From: Cryptomeria japonica
Taxonomy: Eukaryota; Streptophyta; Pinopsida; Cupressales; Cupressaceae
Reading direction: 5' to 3'
Assembly: GCF_030272615.1 (NCBI RefSeq)
Contig: NC_081412.1
Coordinates: 474,619,657-474,683,656 of the forward strand
DNA: 64,000 nucleotides
The translations under genes and the position numbers were made by a program. Below the pieces are notes generated by a model. It was not told the origin of the DNA. It worked only from the letters and a program-made list of their open reading frames with translations, and did not search any database. Below, piece by piece: positions 47,101-58,354 of the stretch. How positions within the stretch are numbered: the stretch's first letter is position 1; each line of letters starts with the position of its first letter.

Positions 47101-48213
47101 ATGGAAAACTTGAGAAAACAATTGGAAACAACTCTTTCAGACTATGATGCAAAAAAGTTGAAGAATATCAAACTTGAAGATGATTTAAAAGCTACTCAGG
47201 ATATTATTCAAGAACCTCAAGAAAATATTACCATTGCAAGAAATAAGAAAAGAGAACTTTGTGAAAAAATGTAGAATGAGAATGATGAAAAAGAAACTCT
47301 TAATGATCTGGTAAACAAACTAAGACAAGAAAGTAGTACAACAAAGAATGAGATGCAGGATACGACTATGAGATTTTGTAAAGAAATTGAAGATAGAAAG
47401 AAACATGAAGATGACCTGACTAGGAGACTGAATGATGCTGCAAATGAAAATCTCAAACTTAGTCATGAGAATGATATGCTAAAGACAAATCTAATTCACT
47501 CAAAGCATGATAAAACTGAACTCATGAGACAGGAGGACTTCTTGGAAAATGAATTGGCTATGGCAAATCAACACAAGGAAAAATTCAAGAAAATCTTAGA
47601 AGAACTTGATGACATGCTGAAAAATCAGAAACCAAATGGTGATACAAATGGCCTTGGCTTTGAAACTGGTGAAAGCTTCGATACTACAAACAATCATGAT
47701 CATAGCAAACCGGTAAGGAAACCTACTACTTACAAATTTAATGGAAAATGCTTTAACTGTAACAAGTATGGTCATAAAGAAAATCAATGTAGATCTAGAA
47801 ATTATCAGAACACTAATACACCCACCGGTCAATGTTCTAAATGCAACAAAGTTGGTCATAATTCAGAAAATTGTAGAATGAATGTGAGAAGGTATGTTTG
47901 TGGAAGATTTGGACACTTATCTAATCAATGCAGAACACATACCGACATAGGATATGGGAAAGCTATTTAGAAAAACAATGTGACTTGTTATGCCTGTAAC
48001 AAGATTGGACATATTGCTAAATTTGGTAGAAGCAAGCCCTCACCGGCAAATAACAAAGGTCCTAGTTTGAAAGGTAAAGAAAAAGTTGAAGAGGTAAAGA
48101 AAAAATTCTCAAAACAATGGATCAGAAAGTCAGATCAAAATGTTGATGAGAATACTCCTCCACTGATAGAACAGAGTAACACTCCACTAGCACGAGACTC
48201 TTCATCTAACTAA
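47101..48213 (+). pseudogene. E2 ORF1: coiled-coil / zinc-knuckle gag-like protein
   Basis: ATG at 47,101 (MENLRKQLETTLSDYDAKKL); a single frame to TAA at 48,211 with two TAG stops (about 47,272 and 47,968). Residues 1-180 are almost all coiled coil. CCHC knuckles follow: CFNCNKYGHKENQC and CSKCNKVGHNSENC (intact), YVCGRFGHLSNQC (first Cys lost) and CYACNKIGHIAKFG (last Cys lost). A Lys-rich tail closes it. It probably acts as the particle or RNA-binding protein. The usual copia capsid domain is absent, and it is not clear whether the coiled coil replaces it. Confidence 0.7.
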
Positions 48214-48518
48214 AGAAAATTCTTTTGGGGGTTCAGCAACTAAATGAAAAACATGCTATTATTCCCTTGGTTGATGGTGAGAAGTTGAAATTATTTCTAT
48301 ACCGGCAGATGAGTTAAGTTGTGACTTAATTGGCAAGCATTAAATGTGGTAGTTGGCAAAAATAACATTATAAAGCAAGTGTTTTGGCTCCTTTTTCATT
48401 CACCGAGCATTCAAATCTTTGAGAGTGCAAAAATTCCTGAGCGAAGGTATTCCAAGCGAAGAAGTGAAGCAATCTATCAAAACATTCATCCTTAAGGCAG
48501 ATTGAGGTATTTATAGCT
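48214..48518 (+). other. E2 inter-ORF spacer
   Basis: About 305 bp without an ORF, matching the position of 17,477-17,921 in E1. Confidence 0.4.
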
Positions 48519-51500
48519 ATGGCATCTTCATCCACTCCTGAATTTATTGCAAACCCTACTGTTGTTGAAGTTGTTAAGTGACCTAGACCTGTTTTCCAAC
48601 TAGTTCCCAAAATTTCTAATAAAGATGATAGCTTAGGTGCATTCTCTCAAATCCCTAAAGGAGTAGTATACGCTGAAGACCCTAGAATGTATATACATTG
48701 TCATATTGATGAACTAGGTGATGATGCAATTAAAAATATGTATAAGACTCTAATCTGTGATGAATTAAAAAATGTCAAACATGAACATAAGATAGTAGAA
48801 ACCCTAGGTTTCACTAAAATTCTTAGTATCCCAGATTTCCCCAAGGATATCATAAGGATTATGTTAAGCAGAGTACATGGTGAATTTTTCTGGTTAGACT
48901 CTTTTCATAAAATCACAAAAGAAGCAGTAAAAGAAGTAACAGGGTTACCCTCCACTGACAACAGACTTGACAAAACTAAGAAGGTCTCAAATGACTTAGT
49001 GACAAACCTAACCAGTGCAACATTTGATAAGAGATCTCTAAGGGTAAATAATGTGAAGGATGTAAATATCAGATTTATCAATATGATCTTAGGTTATAAG
49101 GCTACACATGCAAATAGGTTAAACTCAGTTTCTAGCCTATGTATTAAGAGTGCCTATGATATGGTAGATGATAATGCAAGAATAGACATATGTGAATGGC
49201 TCAAAGATGAGTTGATAGACAATTTGGGTAAGATCAAAAGAGACAAGAAAGGAACATTCAGATTTGGAAACTTACTTGTTTGTCTGATGCTATACATAAC
49301 CAAACAAGTACCTAGTATTGGTGCTAGAGATTTTGGATTTGATATACCAGTAGGAAAACAACTATCAGAATTATTGAACAATATGGGAGAGAATAGGGAG
49401 AAAAACATAAATGATCATTTTCAAGCTCTAAAGGCTCGAATGAAAACTAGAGTAAGGCTATCACAAGCTATTGTGGATAAGTATCAAAAGGAAATCTGTT
49501 TTGTAATAAAGAAAGATGAAATTTGGATGGAGGCAGTTATCCCTAGAACCATCTGGGTAACTGAAATGGGCTATGAGATAGATGATAACATCATAGAAAC
49601 TTATGCAAAATCCCTCCTTGAATCTCCTAAGGAACTAGAAGAGAAAGTATTTTGTAGTGCAAAAACAATTGAGAGCACTATACAATCAAGGAAAAGAGTT
49701 AAGAGAGTAGAAGAAAAGGTTAGAAAGGGATCCCGATAGGTGAAGGCAATTTAGGAAGATGTGCTAAAACAAACTGGTATAACTAAAAGTGAGTTAGAAG
49801 CACTTCAACTGAAAACTCACCTTTCACCGGTTGGAACTTCTTCAGAAAGTGACATACCTGCTGTATTCAAGAGAGTTGAGATGAAAAGAAAACCTTCATC
49901 GACACCTTCTCCTACACCAAAAAGGACAAGACAGAAGCAACAGGCAATGAGGCCTCCAGCAAAGAAGATGACTCCTAATAAGAAGGTGAAACAAAATATT
50001 ACTCCTATAGACAAACTTCTTAGTGAAATCACAAAGGATGGTAAGCTAAAGAATATCAATAAATTGTACAATACACTATCACCTGATGATAAGGAAAGTA
50101 TATAGAACAGTGTAATCTTACACTTAGACATATACAAGAAATTCTTAATGGAAGTTTTTGATGAAATTCCAAATGACTTGTTTAGGAGATTAGAAGCTAG
50201 AAGATTATCTATTATTGAACTAGATAAAAAGATCAGGATTGAAAAATTACTGGCAGTGCATCCAGTTAACTCACCTGATGAAATAGATAAATTAATCAGT
50301 GAGGCTAACCAGATAGTATTTTCTACTGCTCACTAGCATGTAGCATTAATGACAGGTAGAGTAAAGGAAGTTTATGAGGAAACTGCTAATGGATGGGGTA
50401 TTTTCTTTGTGGAGAAAGAAAAAGAGGAAGAATTACTCAGACCTAAAACTATCAAAGTATATCAAAAGGATAGAGATAAGGGTAAAGGTAAGGTAGGTGG
50501 ACCACCAAGTTTAAAAATAACTGACAATATACCCCCACCTCCTTCAGATACTCCACCTATAGATATCACTAAAAGTCAATGGGCCACTAAGAGTATGGAG
50601 ACTTTGGTAGAAGACACAAACCCTGAATCAGAAATTTTGTATACAGTAAATGTAGATACTCAGGAAGTAAATGTCGTGGTTGATAGAGAGACCACTAAGG
50701 ATAAGGAAAAAGATGTGACTACTGAGTCACTGGATATAGAGGTTGAGTTAAACATAGAAAAACCCTCACAGGTAGAGCAACCAACAAAGGATACCACTGA
50801 GAAACCGGTAGATACAATAGATAAAACATTTGAAGAACCGGCTAAAGAAAGTTCAGAGGTACAGACTGAGAAATCAGCAACTGAAAACTCAGAGAAACCT
50901 TTTGAGACATAGCCAGAGATACCCAAACAGGTACAGGTTGAAGCATAGGTATAGACAGAGACAGTGCCACCAGCCCAAACTGAAAACCCTAAAAATTTGT
51001 TTATGGAAATGCAAACTCAGACTAACCTACCAAAGGTCGAACCAAGCAAGGAAATAACCACCACTAGTAGCATGGCTATTGTAAAAATTGTTAAACAAAC
51101 ATCTGGTATAGCTATGACAAAATTCAGACCTACTAATGTAACTAATGTCTTATTAGATTCAATAAAGAAGATTACGGAATGCAATGCACAAGCCTATAAG
51201 GCAATTATACCAATTCTTAAATTGATAGCACCAAAGTGCAGTGTTGAGAATAAAGATTCTTTAGGTCAACTAGACACATTGTCTAAGTTTATCACCGACA
51301 ACCTAGTAACTATTGATCAAATGAATGAGGATACATTTAAGGAGAGATTGATAAAAGAAAAAGAGAAATTCTTTGAGGATATTGTTAAGAATAATAAGGA
51401 AGAAATGGACACCCTCTTACCGAAACTTGGAGAAATAATATATGACTTCAAGAAACTGTACAGGGATACTTGCAAAACAAATGTCCTAACAAAGGATCTT

Positions 51501-51866
51501 GACAAGGAGATCAGAAAAATACAAGAAAAGATAAACAATATTGCTGATAATCTGATTGGAGCATCAAATTCATTTTTGGAGTTAGAGAAGAAAATTGCAG
51601 AGCAGGAAGAGAAAATCAGGAAACTAGAAAATGACAAATAGGGAATAAAGGACAAGGCAGAGAACTTAAAATGTAGACTTAGTCCAAGACTAGAGTATCC
51701 TATATCCTTGAGAAAATAAATATTTGAGGCTTTGGTTCCTGAACTGAAGACACCGAAAGAGAAAATGCACATACTCACTAGTACAGTGCAGAGAATAGAA
51801 GAAGCCATAAAAGACTGCAAAACATTCAACAATGGCATAAATCTAGTTTTGACAGATATCTTTTAG
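48519..51866 (+). pseudogene. E2 ORF2: unknown protein of about 1,115 codons
   Basis: ATG 48,519 (MASSSTPEFIANPTVVEVVK). One frame throughout, with about ten single stops and no frameshift, so it is a recently open gene hit by point mutations. Open blocks: 48,687-49,739 (helical, with FHKITKEAVKEVTGLPSTDN and FRFGNLLVCLMLYITKQVPS), 49,761-50,105 (Ser/Pro/Lys-rich, PTPKRTRQKQQAMRPPAKKM, nuclear-signal-like), 50,148-50,336, 50,349-50,912 (Thr/Glu-rich, acidic, low complexity) and 50,964-51,641 (ending in a coiled coil, LELEKKIAEQEEKIRKLEND). No catalytic motif is seen. The IT.EAV..VTGLP phrase recalls ORFs of plant transposons related to PMD or 'putative plant transposon protein' families, but I cannot claim membership. 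E1 carries the start of a similar ORF. Confidence 0.6.
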
Positions 51867-51940
51867 ATTGTAACCCACCGATTACAAGAATCCAGGCAAG
51901 ACTCCATTGACAGCAAATAAAAACATTTGTCATTGATGTC

Positions 51941-51951
51941 AAAGGGGGAGT
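51941..51951 (+). other. E2 upstream second polypurine tract
   Basis: AAAGGGGGAGT, a near copy of the main tract at 52,097-52,108 and about 156 bp before it. Confidence 0.45.
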
Positions 51952-52096
51952 AGTGGATTGAGAAAAATGGTTCATTTTCTCAAGGGGAGCATACAGTTTT
52001 CAGCATATAGTTTTGGTAAGACAATTTTGGGAGACTATTTTTTGGATATCATTTTGGACACTTTTGATTTTTCTCATAAGTGTTTCCATCAATGAC

Positions 52097-52108
52097 AAAG
52101 GGGGAGAT
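52097..52108 (+). other. E2 main polypurine tract
   Basis: AAAGGGGGAGAT directly before the 3' LTR start TATTGGCAAATG. Confidence 0.75.
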
Positions 52109-52273
52109 TATTGGCAAATGCACACTCCAATGAGAAATTGTAGGTGATTGAAGGTTTTGTCATTGATGGCAACCTTGCAATCATATGATATCGGCAAGAC
52201 AAATTACTAGCACCGACACCGACAGGAAGACTCTACAACGACACACAAAATATTGGCAATGAAAGGAAGGATA
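52109..52273 (+). repeat. E2 3' LTR, left part
   Basis: It matches the first 165 bases of the 5' LTR and breaks at GGATA, where N begins. It continues at 59,867. Confidence 0.85.
52269..52273 (+). repeat. N target duplication, left copy
   Basis: GGATA here and AGATA at 59,862-59,866, with one mismatch. The undisturbed 5' LTR of E2 reads AAGGATATCGACATCC at this place. Confidence 0.7.
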
Positions 52274-53745
52274 TGTTTGTTAGATGGGGGGGGGGAATCA
52301 GATAAACTCACAATTCAATAATTCATCAGATTCAACCTCGGTAGCCTTTACTTGATATGCAACTATGACTGTAAATCCTTCAAACTCATAAAATGATAAA
52401 CTTAAAACATCACAACACATTTAACACCATATTTAATGTGGAAACCCAAATAGGGAAAAACCACTGTGGGATTTCGGACCCACTAAGAAATATACCCTTC
52501 TAGAGTATGCTCGGTTAAAAGCCAATCCTGTTACAGATTACATAAACACATTGCTAGATGTGACCCGATTAAGGTATTTCCCTCAGATCTGTTAGAATCA
52601 TGTACTTTGTTAGAAGTGACCTTTTCAAAGGATTTCAAACACTCAACTAGAATGTTACCTTGCTAGAGGATTTACAAATAAGACTGTTAGGTCCACTCGG
52701 TTAAGACATTTCCTATCACTTACAAAATAAATAACAGTAATAAAATATATCTACAACTTCACATCTAAAATGCTAAAGAAGATTCTATGTGCTCAAAATA
52801 ATCTTGTCATAAGACTTATCTTACTCCTTGTTGGGCTTCTCAATCTGTTCTTCAATCAGATCTTCAATCTTATGTGCTTGGTGATCACTTCTGCAGCATC
52901 ACTATTTCTCTATTTTGTCCACATACTTTGTTCATCAACAATTCCTTATTTATAAGCAATTCCTAACTGCTTAATCTCCTTGATCACATTTCCCATGATC
53001 AATCTTAGCCATCAGATCATCAAACTTGACTAGGTTCATTGAATCCTTCGATCAAAAAAATGTTTTATCTCTCCATGGAACTTGTATTCCTTCCTTGCTA
53101 CTTGTGCTAGGTTATGACCATTCAATCTGCATTGTAGATCTAATTCTTGCATTTTCATTGTCATAGATCCTCAACAAACTTCTTGCACGACATACCAATC
53201 ATTTATACATCTCCAACTCATTGGCATCCTTCATTTAATAATGCTTTTATTCATCCAATGCATTATGTTACTGCTTGGTTGATACTCGGTTAATACTGAA
53301 CTTTACTGGTAGAGATTCTACCTTCTTTAACCGATATCGATAACCTTGGTGTTTATTGACTAGCTTCTTGCTCGGTAACATAGAACAGTGTCAATCCTTT
53401 ACTCATTCAATTGCTTGAAATCTTTTCTCCTTCTTGCTCAGTCTTTGAATACTCATATATAGGATATCAAAACAATCAAAACAACAAAATCTCATCACTG
53501 TCTAACTCAGTAATAGTTTCCCATTGAATAACTTATTACTCCCCTTCATTCTCATTCTTTCTATGTCACTTACCGACATCTTTATACTCATCAAAACATA
53601 CACATTAAGATATGGCAACATCATACTGAATCAGAAAATCAATTGCTTGACATCAATGAAAAAATAATATTATTAAGATAGTAATCATCCTTTATTAGTT
53701 ATATCAACAATCTCCAACAACCTTCTCATTATCCTCATACCAACA
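52274..53745 (-). repeat. N 3' LTR
   Basis: On the minus strand it starts TGTTGGTATGAGG next to the polypurine tract; its far end on the plus strand is TGTTTGTTAGATGG. A G-run at 52,286-52,295 is the CACCCCCC word near the LTR end seen in other copia-type LTRs here. Compared with the other LTR it lacks about 20 bp between two TTGG words near its start. Confidence 0.85.
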
Positions 53746-53757
53746 ATCTCCCCCTTT
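53746..53757 (-). other. N main polypurine tract
   Basis: On the minus strand CAAAGGGGGAGAT directly precedes the LTR start TGTTGG. Confidence 0.75.
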
Positions 53758-54228
53758 GGCATTGATGGCAGTACCAACTTTAATAGCAATACCAAGTTTC
53801 GATTTTGAGTTATTCCATGCAATTGATTCGGACTGCTGTAATTCGACTCCTATTATCCTTGAGCTGTACCCTTTTCCCCCTGTCATTAGTCTTCTCCCCC
53901 TTTGACAACAATGCCAAAAGTAAAACTAATGCATGATTACTTCCCCTGTGAAGTAATTTCCTTGTAGTTAAAACATATACAAATGTATCATCTCAGTCTC
54001 GGTCAGAGCAACTTGTCTTCATTTACTATTTCCTGAACAACTTTAGGCAACCCCCTAAAGTGTCTAAATCAGCATCAACTCATAAATAGTTATTCTGTAG
54101 AGTCGTACAATTGATGCTTTTACCGAACTTTGTCAGTGAGTAGAAGATAGGGGTAGGACCCCTAACTTACTTCTGAGATACTCAAAAGTGTCCCTTGGTA
54201 GTGGCTTAGTGAAGATGTCAGCTATTTG
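53758..54228 (-). other. N 3' untranslated region, with a second polypurine tract
   Basis: No ORF. At 53,891-53,906 the minus strand reads GTCAAAGGGGGAGAAG, a second tract about 145 bp before the main one. It is in the same relative place as the second tract of E2. Confidence 0.5.
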
Positions 54229-54738
54229 TTACTTTGAACTAACATATTCTAGCACAACTTTCTTTTCTTGAACTTCTTCTCTTAGATAATGGTACTTTAT
54301 GGAGATATGCTTTGGCTTAGAGTGCATTACTGGATTCTTTGAAATGTTAATATCACTAGTATTATCACAAAATATAGTGACTGGTTTGGTAACTATCTCA
54401 TTAATAACTTCCAATAGATGTTTGATCCATGCTATATTGGTAAAATTCAATGTTGCAATGACATATTCACCTTCAGTTGTTGACTGTGAAATGCATCCTT
54501 GTTTCTTGCTAAGCCAACTCACGAGTATTTCTCCCAAAAAGAAAGCTCCACCGCTTGTGCTTTTCCTATCATCAATGTTTCCTACCCAATCAACATCAGT
54601 ATAGACTTTTAAGTCAAAATCATTCCTCTTTTTATATACTAAACCATAATCTTTAGTGCCTCTTAAGTATTTGAAAATTCTCTTGATTGTTGTCATATGG
54701 GTTTCTTTGGGATCTCTAGAAAATCTTGCAACTATACC
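54229..54738 (-). pseudogene. N RNase H
   Basis: A 155-codon open piece (54,696-54,229) with the copia RNase H catalytic words VYTDVDWVG, STTEGEYV and FCDNTSDI, and the STSGGAFFLG and MHSKPKHISIKYH phrases. A stop at the end and another between it and RT separate it from RT. Confidence 0.85.
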
Positions 54739-54740
54739 TA

Positions 54741-55601
54741 CTACATGTGAACTACATATTGCAACTTTCCAATCATAGATCGGTAAAGTGTCTCATCAAC
54801 AAATGCAGATTCATCATTCTTTGATAGTTTACAATTAGTAGTCATAGGAGTACTTATAGGTTTAGAATCCTCCATTCCAAATTTCTTCAAGATTTCCTTT
54901 ATGTACTTGGATTGAGTAATAAAAATCTCATTTTTCATTTGCAGTATTTGTAAACCTATAAAATACTTCATTTCTTCGATTAATGACATCTCAAATTCTT
55001 TGCACATTTCATTTCCAAAGTTCTTGCATAAAGAATCATTTGCACAAAAAATAATATCATCAACAAATATGGATGAAATCAGTATTCCATTATCCTCATC
55101 ATTCTTCATATACATGTTGTTGTTTTCAGTTGTCCTTATAAATCCAATCTTGATTAAGTAAGAGTGCAACCTTTCATACCATGCTCTAGGTGCTTGCTTT
55201 AGGCCATATAATGCTTTGTTCAACTTACATACCTGATCTTTATTCTTCTCTTCAATAAATCCTTCAGGTTGTTCAATATATACTTCTTCTTCTAGTATAC
55301 CATTCAAAAATGCAGATTTAACATCCATTTGATATACCTTGAAATTTTTGTAAGTAGCATATGCCAACAATGTTCTCACTCCCTCAAGTCTTGCCATAGG
55401 TGCAAAAGTCTCACTATAGTCTAGTCCTTCTTCTTGAGCATAACCTTTGCAAACTAGTCTTGCTTTATTATGAATGACCTCACCCTTTTCATTTAGCTTG
55501 TTTATGAAAATCCACTTTGTACAGATTACATTTTTCTCTTTTGGTCTTGGGACCAGTGTCCATGTTTCATTTTTCTTGATTTGTTCAATCTCTTCTGTCA
55601 T
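54741..55601 (-). pseudogene. N reverse transcriptase
   Basis: An open piece of 286 codons. Copia RT phrases: ETWTLVPRPKEKNVICTKW, KARLVCKGYAQEEGLDYSET, FKVYQMDVKSAFLNGILEEE, ALYGLKQAPRAWYE. The catalytic box is FVDD instead of the more common YVDD. It ends with RSMIGKLQYV before a stop. It copied element RNA into DNA when intact. Confidence 0.9.
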
Positions 55602-55676
55602 AGCATTTACCCAATCTTCATTGCTAAATGCCTCTTTTACTATCCTCGGTTCAAATTCAGATATCAGACATGTGTT

Positions 55677-56297
55677 CTATCTCAGTTTGTTCCTTGTCAT
55701 CACTAGATCATCCTTATCTCCTATAATCTGACTTGACGCATGATTTCTTCTGACATAGTTGGCTAATATAGGCTCAGTAGGCTCTGTATGATCTTCTTCA
55801 TCACTCGGTAACTGAGTATTATCTTCATCAGATTTCTTGGTAAAACTTCTTGGTTGTACATATACAAACTCTTCATAATCTTCTGGTTCTTTGGAATTTC
55901 CTTCATCATTGCTTTGTGCAAATTCATCAATTTTCACATTTGCACTTTCCACTATTTTGTTAGATGATTTGATCAGACATTTAAATGCTTTACTTCTAGA
56001 AGAATAACCAAGAAATGTTCCTTCCTCACTTTTCTGATTGAACTTTCCATTTCTGTCATCTTTGTGAACATAACATTTACTTCCAAATATTTTTAAATAA
56101 CTAACATTAGGTTTCTTGTCATACCAGATTTCATACGATGTCTTCAAAGTTCCTTTCTTCAATTGTACTCAGTTCAAGGTGTAAACTAAAGTGCTTATTG
56201 CTTCTCTCCAAAATGTTTGAGGTACCCTCTTTTCTATCATCAGGGTTCTGGCATAATCTACAATTGATCTGTTTCTTCTTTCAGCTATCCTATTTTC
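55677..56297 (-). pseudogene. N integrase C-terminal part and linker
   Basis: 161 open codons at 56,162-55,677 (TSYEIWYDKKPNVSYLKIFG, then KCYVHKDDRNGKFNQKSEEG), preceded in another frame by NRSIVDYARTLMIEKRVPQT near 56,280-56,200. A frame slip and stops separate these pieces. The linker to RT is Glu/Asp-rich, as usual in copia. Confidence 0.8.
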
Positions 56298-57231
56298 CTA
56301 TAGAGTTCTCAGTGCAGACACTTGTCTCTTTATACCAAGATCATTGCAAAATAGATTAAATTCATCAGAAATGAACTCTCCTCCTTTATCAGATCTTAGA
56401 CATTTCAATTGTCTTCTTGTTTCATTTTCAACTCTTTCCTTATACCATTTGAACATTTGAAAGGCTTCTGATTTCTCTTTTGAAAACATAACTGACATCA
56501 TTCTTGAGTAATCATCCACAAATAATATGAAGTATTTATCACCATAATAACTTTGAACTTTCATAGGACCACAAAGATCAGTGTGCACAAGATCTAAAAT
56601 TCCTTTAAAAGTATAGGACCTACTTTTAAAGCTTGATTTTTTCATCTTGCCCATTTGGCATCCTCGGCACATTGCATTCTCAAGTTTTTCCAAGCTCAAT
56701 AGACCTCTTACTCGGTGCTTCTTACTTATTTTGATTAGATTATCAAAATTTACATGGCAAATCCTTTTATGCCATAACCAGGTATCTTCTATTTTTTGCA
56801 TATAAACAATTATTCTGAGTTGAGTCAAGATGAAATGTATTACCTTTTGTTTGAGTCCCAGTAGTAGCCAACTTTCCATGTTTGTCATGAACTTTGACAA
56901 TTCCCTTCTGAAATTCTATTCGGTATCCTATATTGTTTAGCTGTGCTACACTCAACAAATTGTATTTCAAACCTTCAACCCAATAAACATCATCACATTT
57001 AGCATTGTCAAGAAGTGTGATAGAACCTTTACCTTTCACCAGACATGGTGCATCATTACCAAATCTTACATAACCTCCATCATAATCTTCTAATTTAACA
57101 AACTTGTGTTTATCACCTGTCATGTGATGTGAGCATCCACTATCTATGATCCAAGAATCATTATTATTTATGTGTGATATTAAGGATTTTTCTTCATACC
57201 TTTCTTCATTTGATCTATCTTTGATAGCCAC
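56298..57231 (-). pseudogene. N protease, pre-integrase and integrase core
   Basis: Two overlapping open pieces (57,231-56,767 and 56,900-56,298) joined by a frame slip near 56,800. The protease active site is WIIDSGCSHHMTG. The integrase zinc motif is WLWHKRICHVNFDNL...CRGCQMGK and the core is VHTDLCGPMK and CLRSDKGGEFISDEF. The third core residue (Glu) is not in this open piece. The protease lies before integrase, which defines copia order. Confidence 0.85.
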
Positions 57232-57365
57232 ATAAAAAACTTCCTCTATCTCAGTCCCATCAGATTTATCATCATTGGACTCCTCATCAGCTACTAGGCA
57301 TGTATTTCTATCTCTCCTTTTGAAGTCTCGTGCCCTCTGTATTGGTTGTCTTTCTGTTTGTCATC

Positions 57366-58292
57366 TCAGTATTCTCTCTTTTCACTAGATTCTTTGTCAG
57401 GACAATCAGAAGCCATATGTCCTATTTTATCATAGTTAAAACATTTCAAAGGTAACTTTCCTTTATACTTACCTTTGCCTCTCAGTAACTTTCTGGCCAA
57501 TAATGCTTCAAACTCTTCTTGCTTTTTGATTTCCTCATATAGTTTGTGTATTTCTTCCATGTTTTTGTGAAATCTCTCACTTGCTCCACTATGATTTCCT
57601 TCAGCATACTTATACATTCTATCATTGTAATCATCAGATTCACCAAGATGAAAAGAACTGAATGCAGATTCAACTTTATTTACCGAAGACCCACTGTTAT
57701 CAAAATTACTTAACTCAAATGCATGTAGCTTACTGATAGTAGCATCCAAAGAGACTAGCATGTTTGGTACAAACCTTAATTCATTAATTGCAGAGACTCA
57801 AATGACATAAGCAGGTAGAAGTGTTCTAAGCAACTTACTTGGTACATCCTTTTCTTCAATAGTTCCTCCTGCTCCTTTGATTTGATTGACAGTTTCCTTT
57901 AACCTTGTACTGTATTGGATTATGTTCTCACCTTCATTCATTCTCATGGATTCAAGTTTTCCTCTTAGACTGTCTACTTTTTCTCTTTGAACATGTTCAT
58001 CACCACCATACACAGATATAAGCTTATTCCACATAGCTTTGGCATCATTACAACCTTCTAGATCATTAAACTCTGAGTCGGTCAATGCTGATGTTATTTC
58101 AATCATTGCTTGAATATGTTCTTTCTTTGCCTTTATCTCTTCCATTGTCATTGGGTAGGTGCTAGGTACAGTGTAATCATTCTCTAGATAATACGTTGCA
58201 TATTCTCCAATTCTTGATAAGTGCAGCTTCATCCTTTTCTTCCATGTGGAGAAACTTGACTTGATTAGCTTTGGTGCATCCCTTTTATACAT
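57366..58292 (-). pseudogene. N gag
   Basis: The first ATG is at 58,292 (MYKRDAPKL). A UBN2-type copia capsid (FSTWKKRMKLHLSRIGEYAT, DAKAMWNKLISVYGGDEHVQ, LRGKLESMRMNEGENIIQYS) is open to 57,798, then a stop, then 57,761-57,366 with the zinc knuckle CFNYDKIGHMASDC. Its second Cys is Tyr, so the knuckle is broken. The true first ATG could lie elsewhere, as a TTG-led reading extends to 58,310. Confidence 0.85.
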
Positions 58293-58335
58293 CTTTGGAT
58301 CTTGCCTCAAGTTCCTTTAAACTTTTCTTTTGGAT

Positions 58336-58352
58336 TCCAAGCTCTAATAGCA
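58336..58352 (-). other. N primer binding site
   Basis: On the minus strand TGCTATTAGAGCTTGGA, a two-base variant of the TGGTATCAGAGC initiator-Met site, next to the LTR end. Confidence 0.65.
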
Positions 58353-58354
58353 AT

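Noticed and set aside
48519-51866. Envelope-like gene (as in Athila or SIRE elements)
   Set aside because: No signal peptide or membrane-spanning segment is visible, and there is no pol upstream of it; the product looks soluble and helical.
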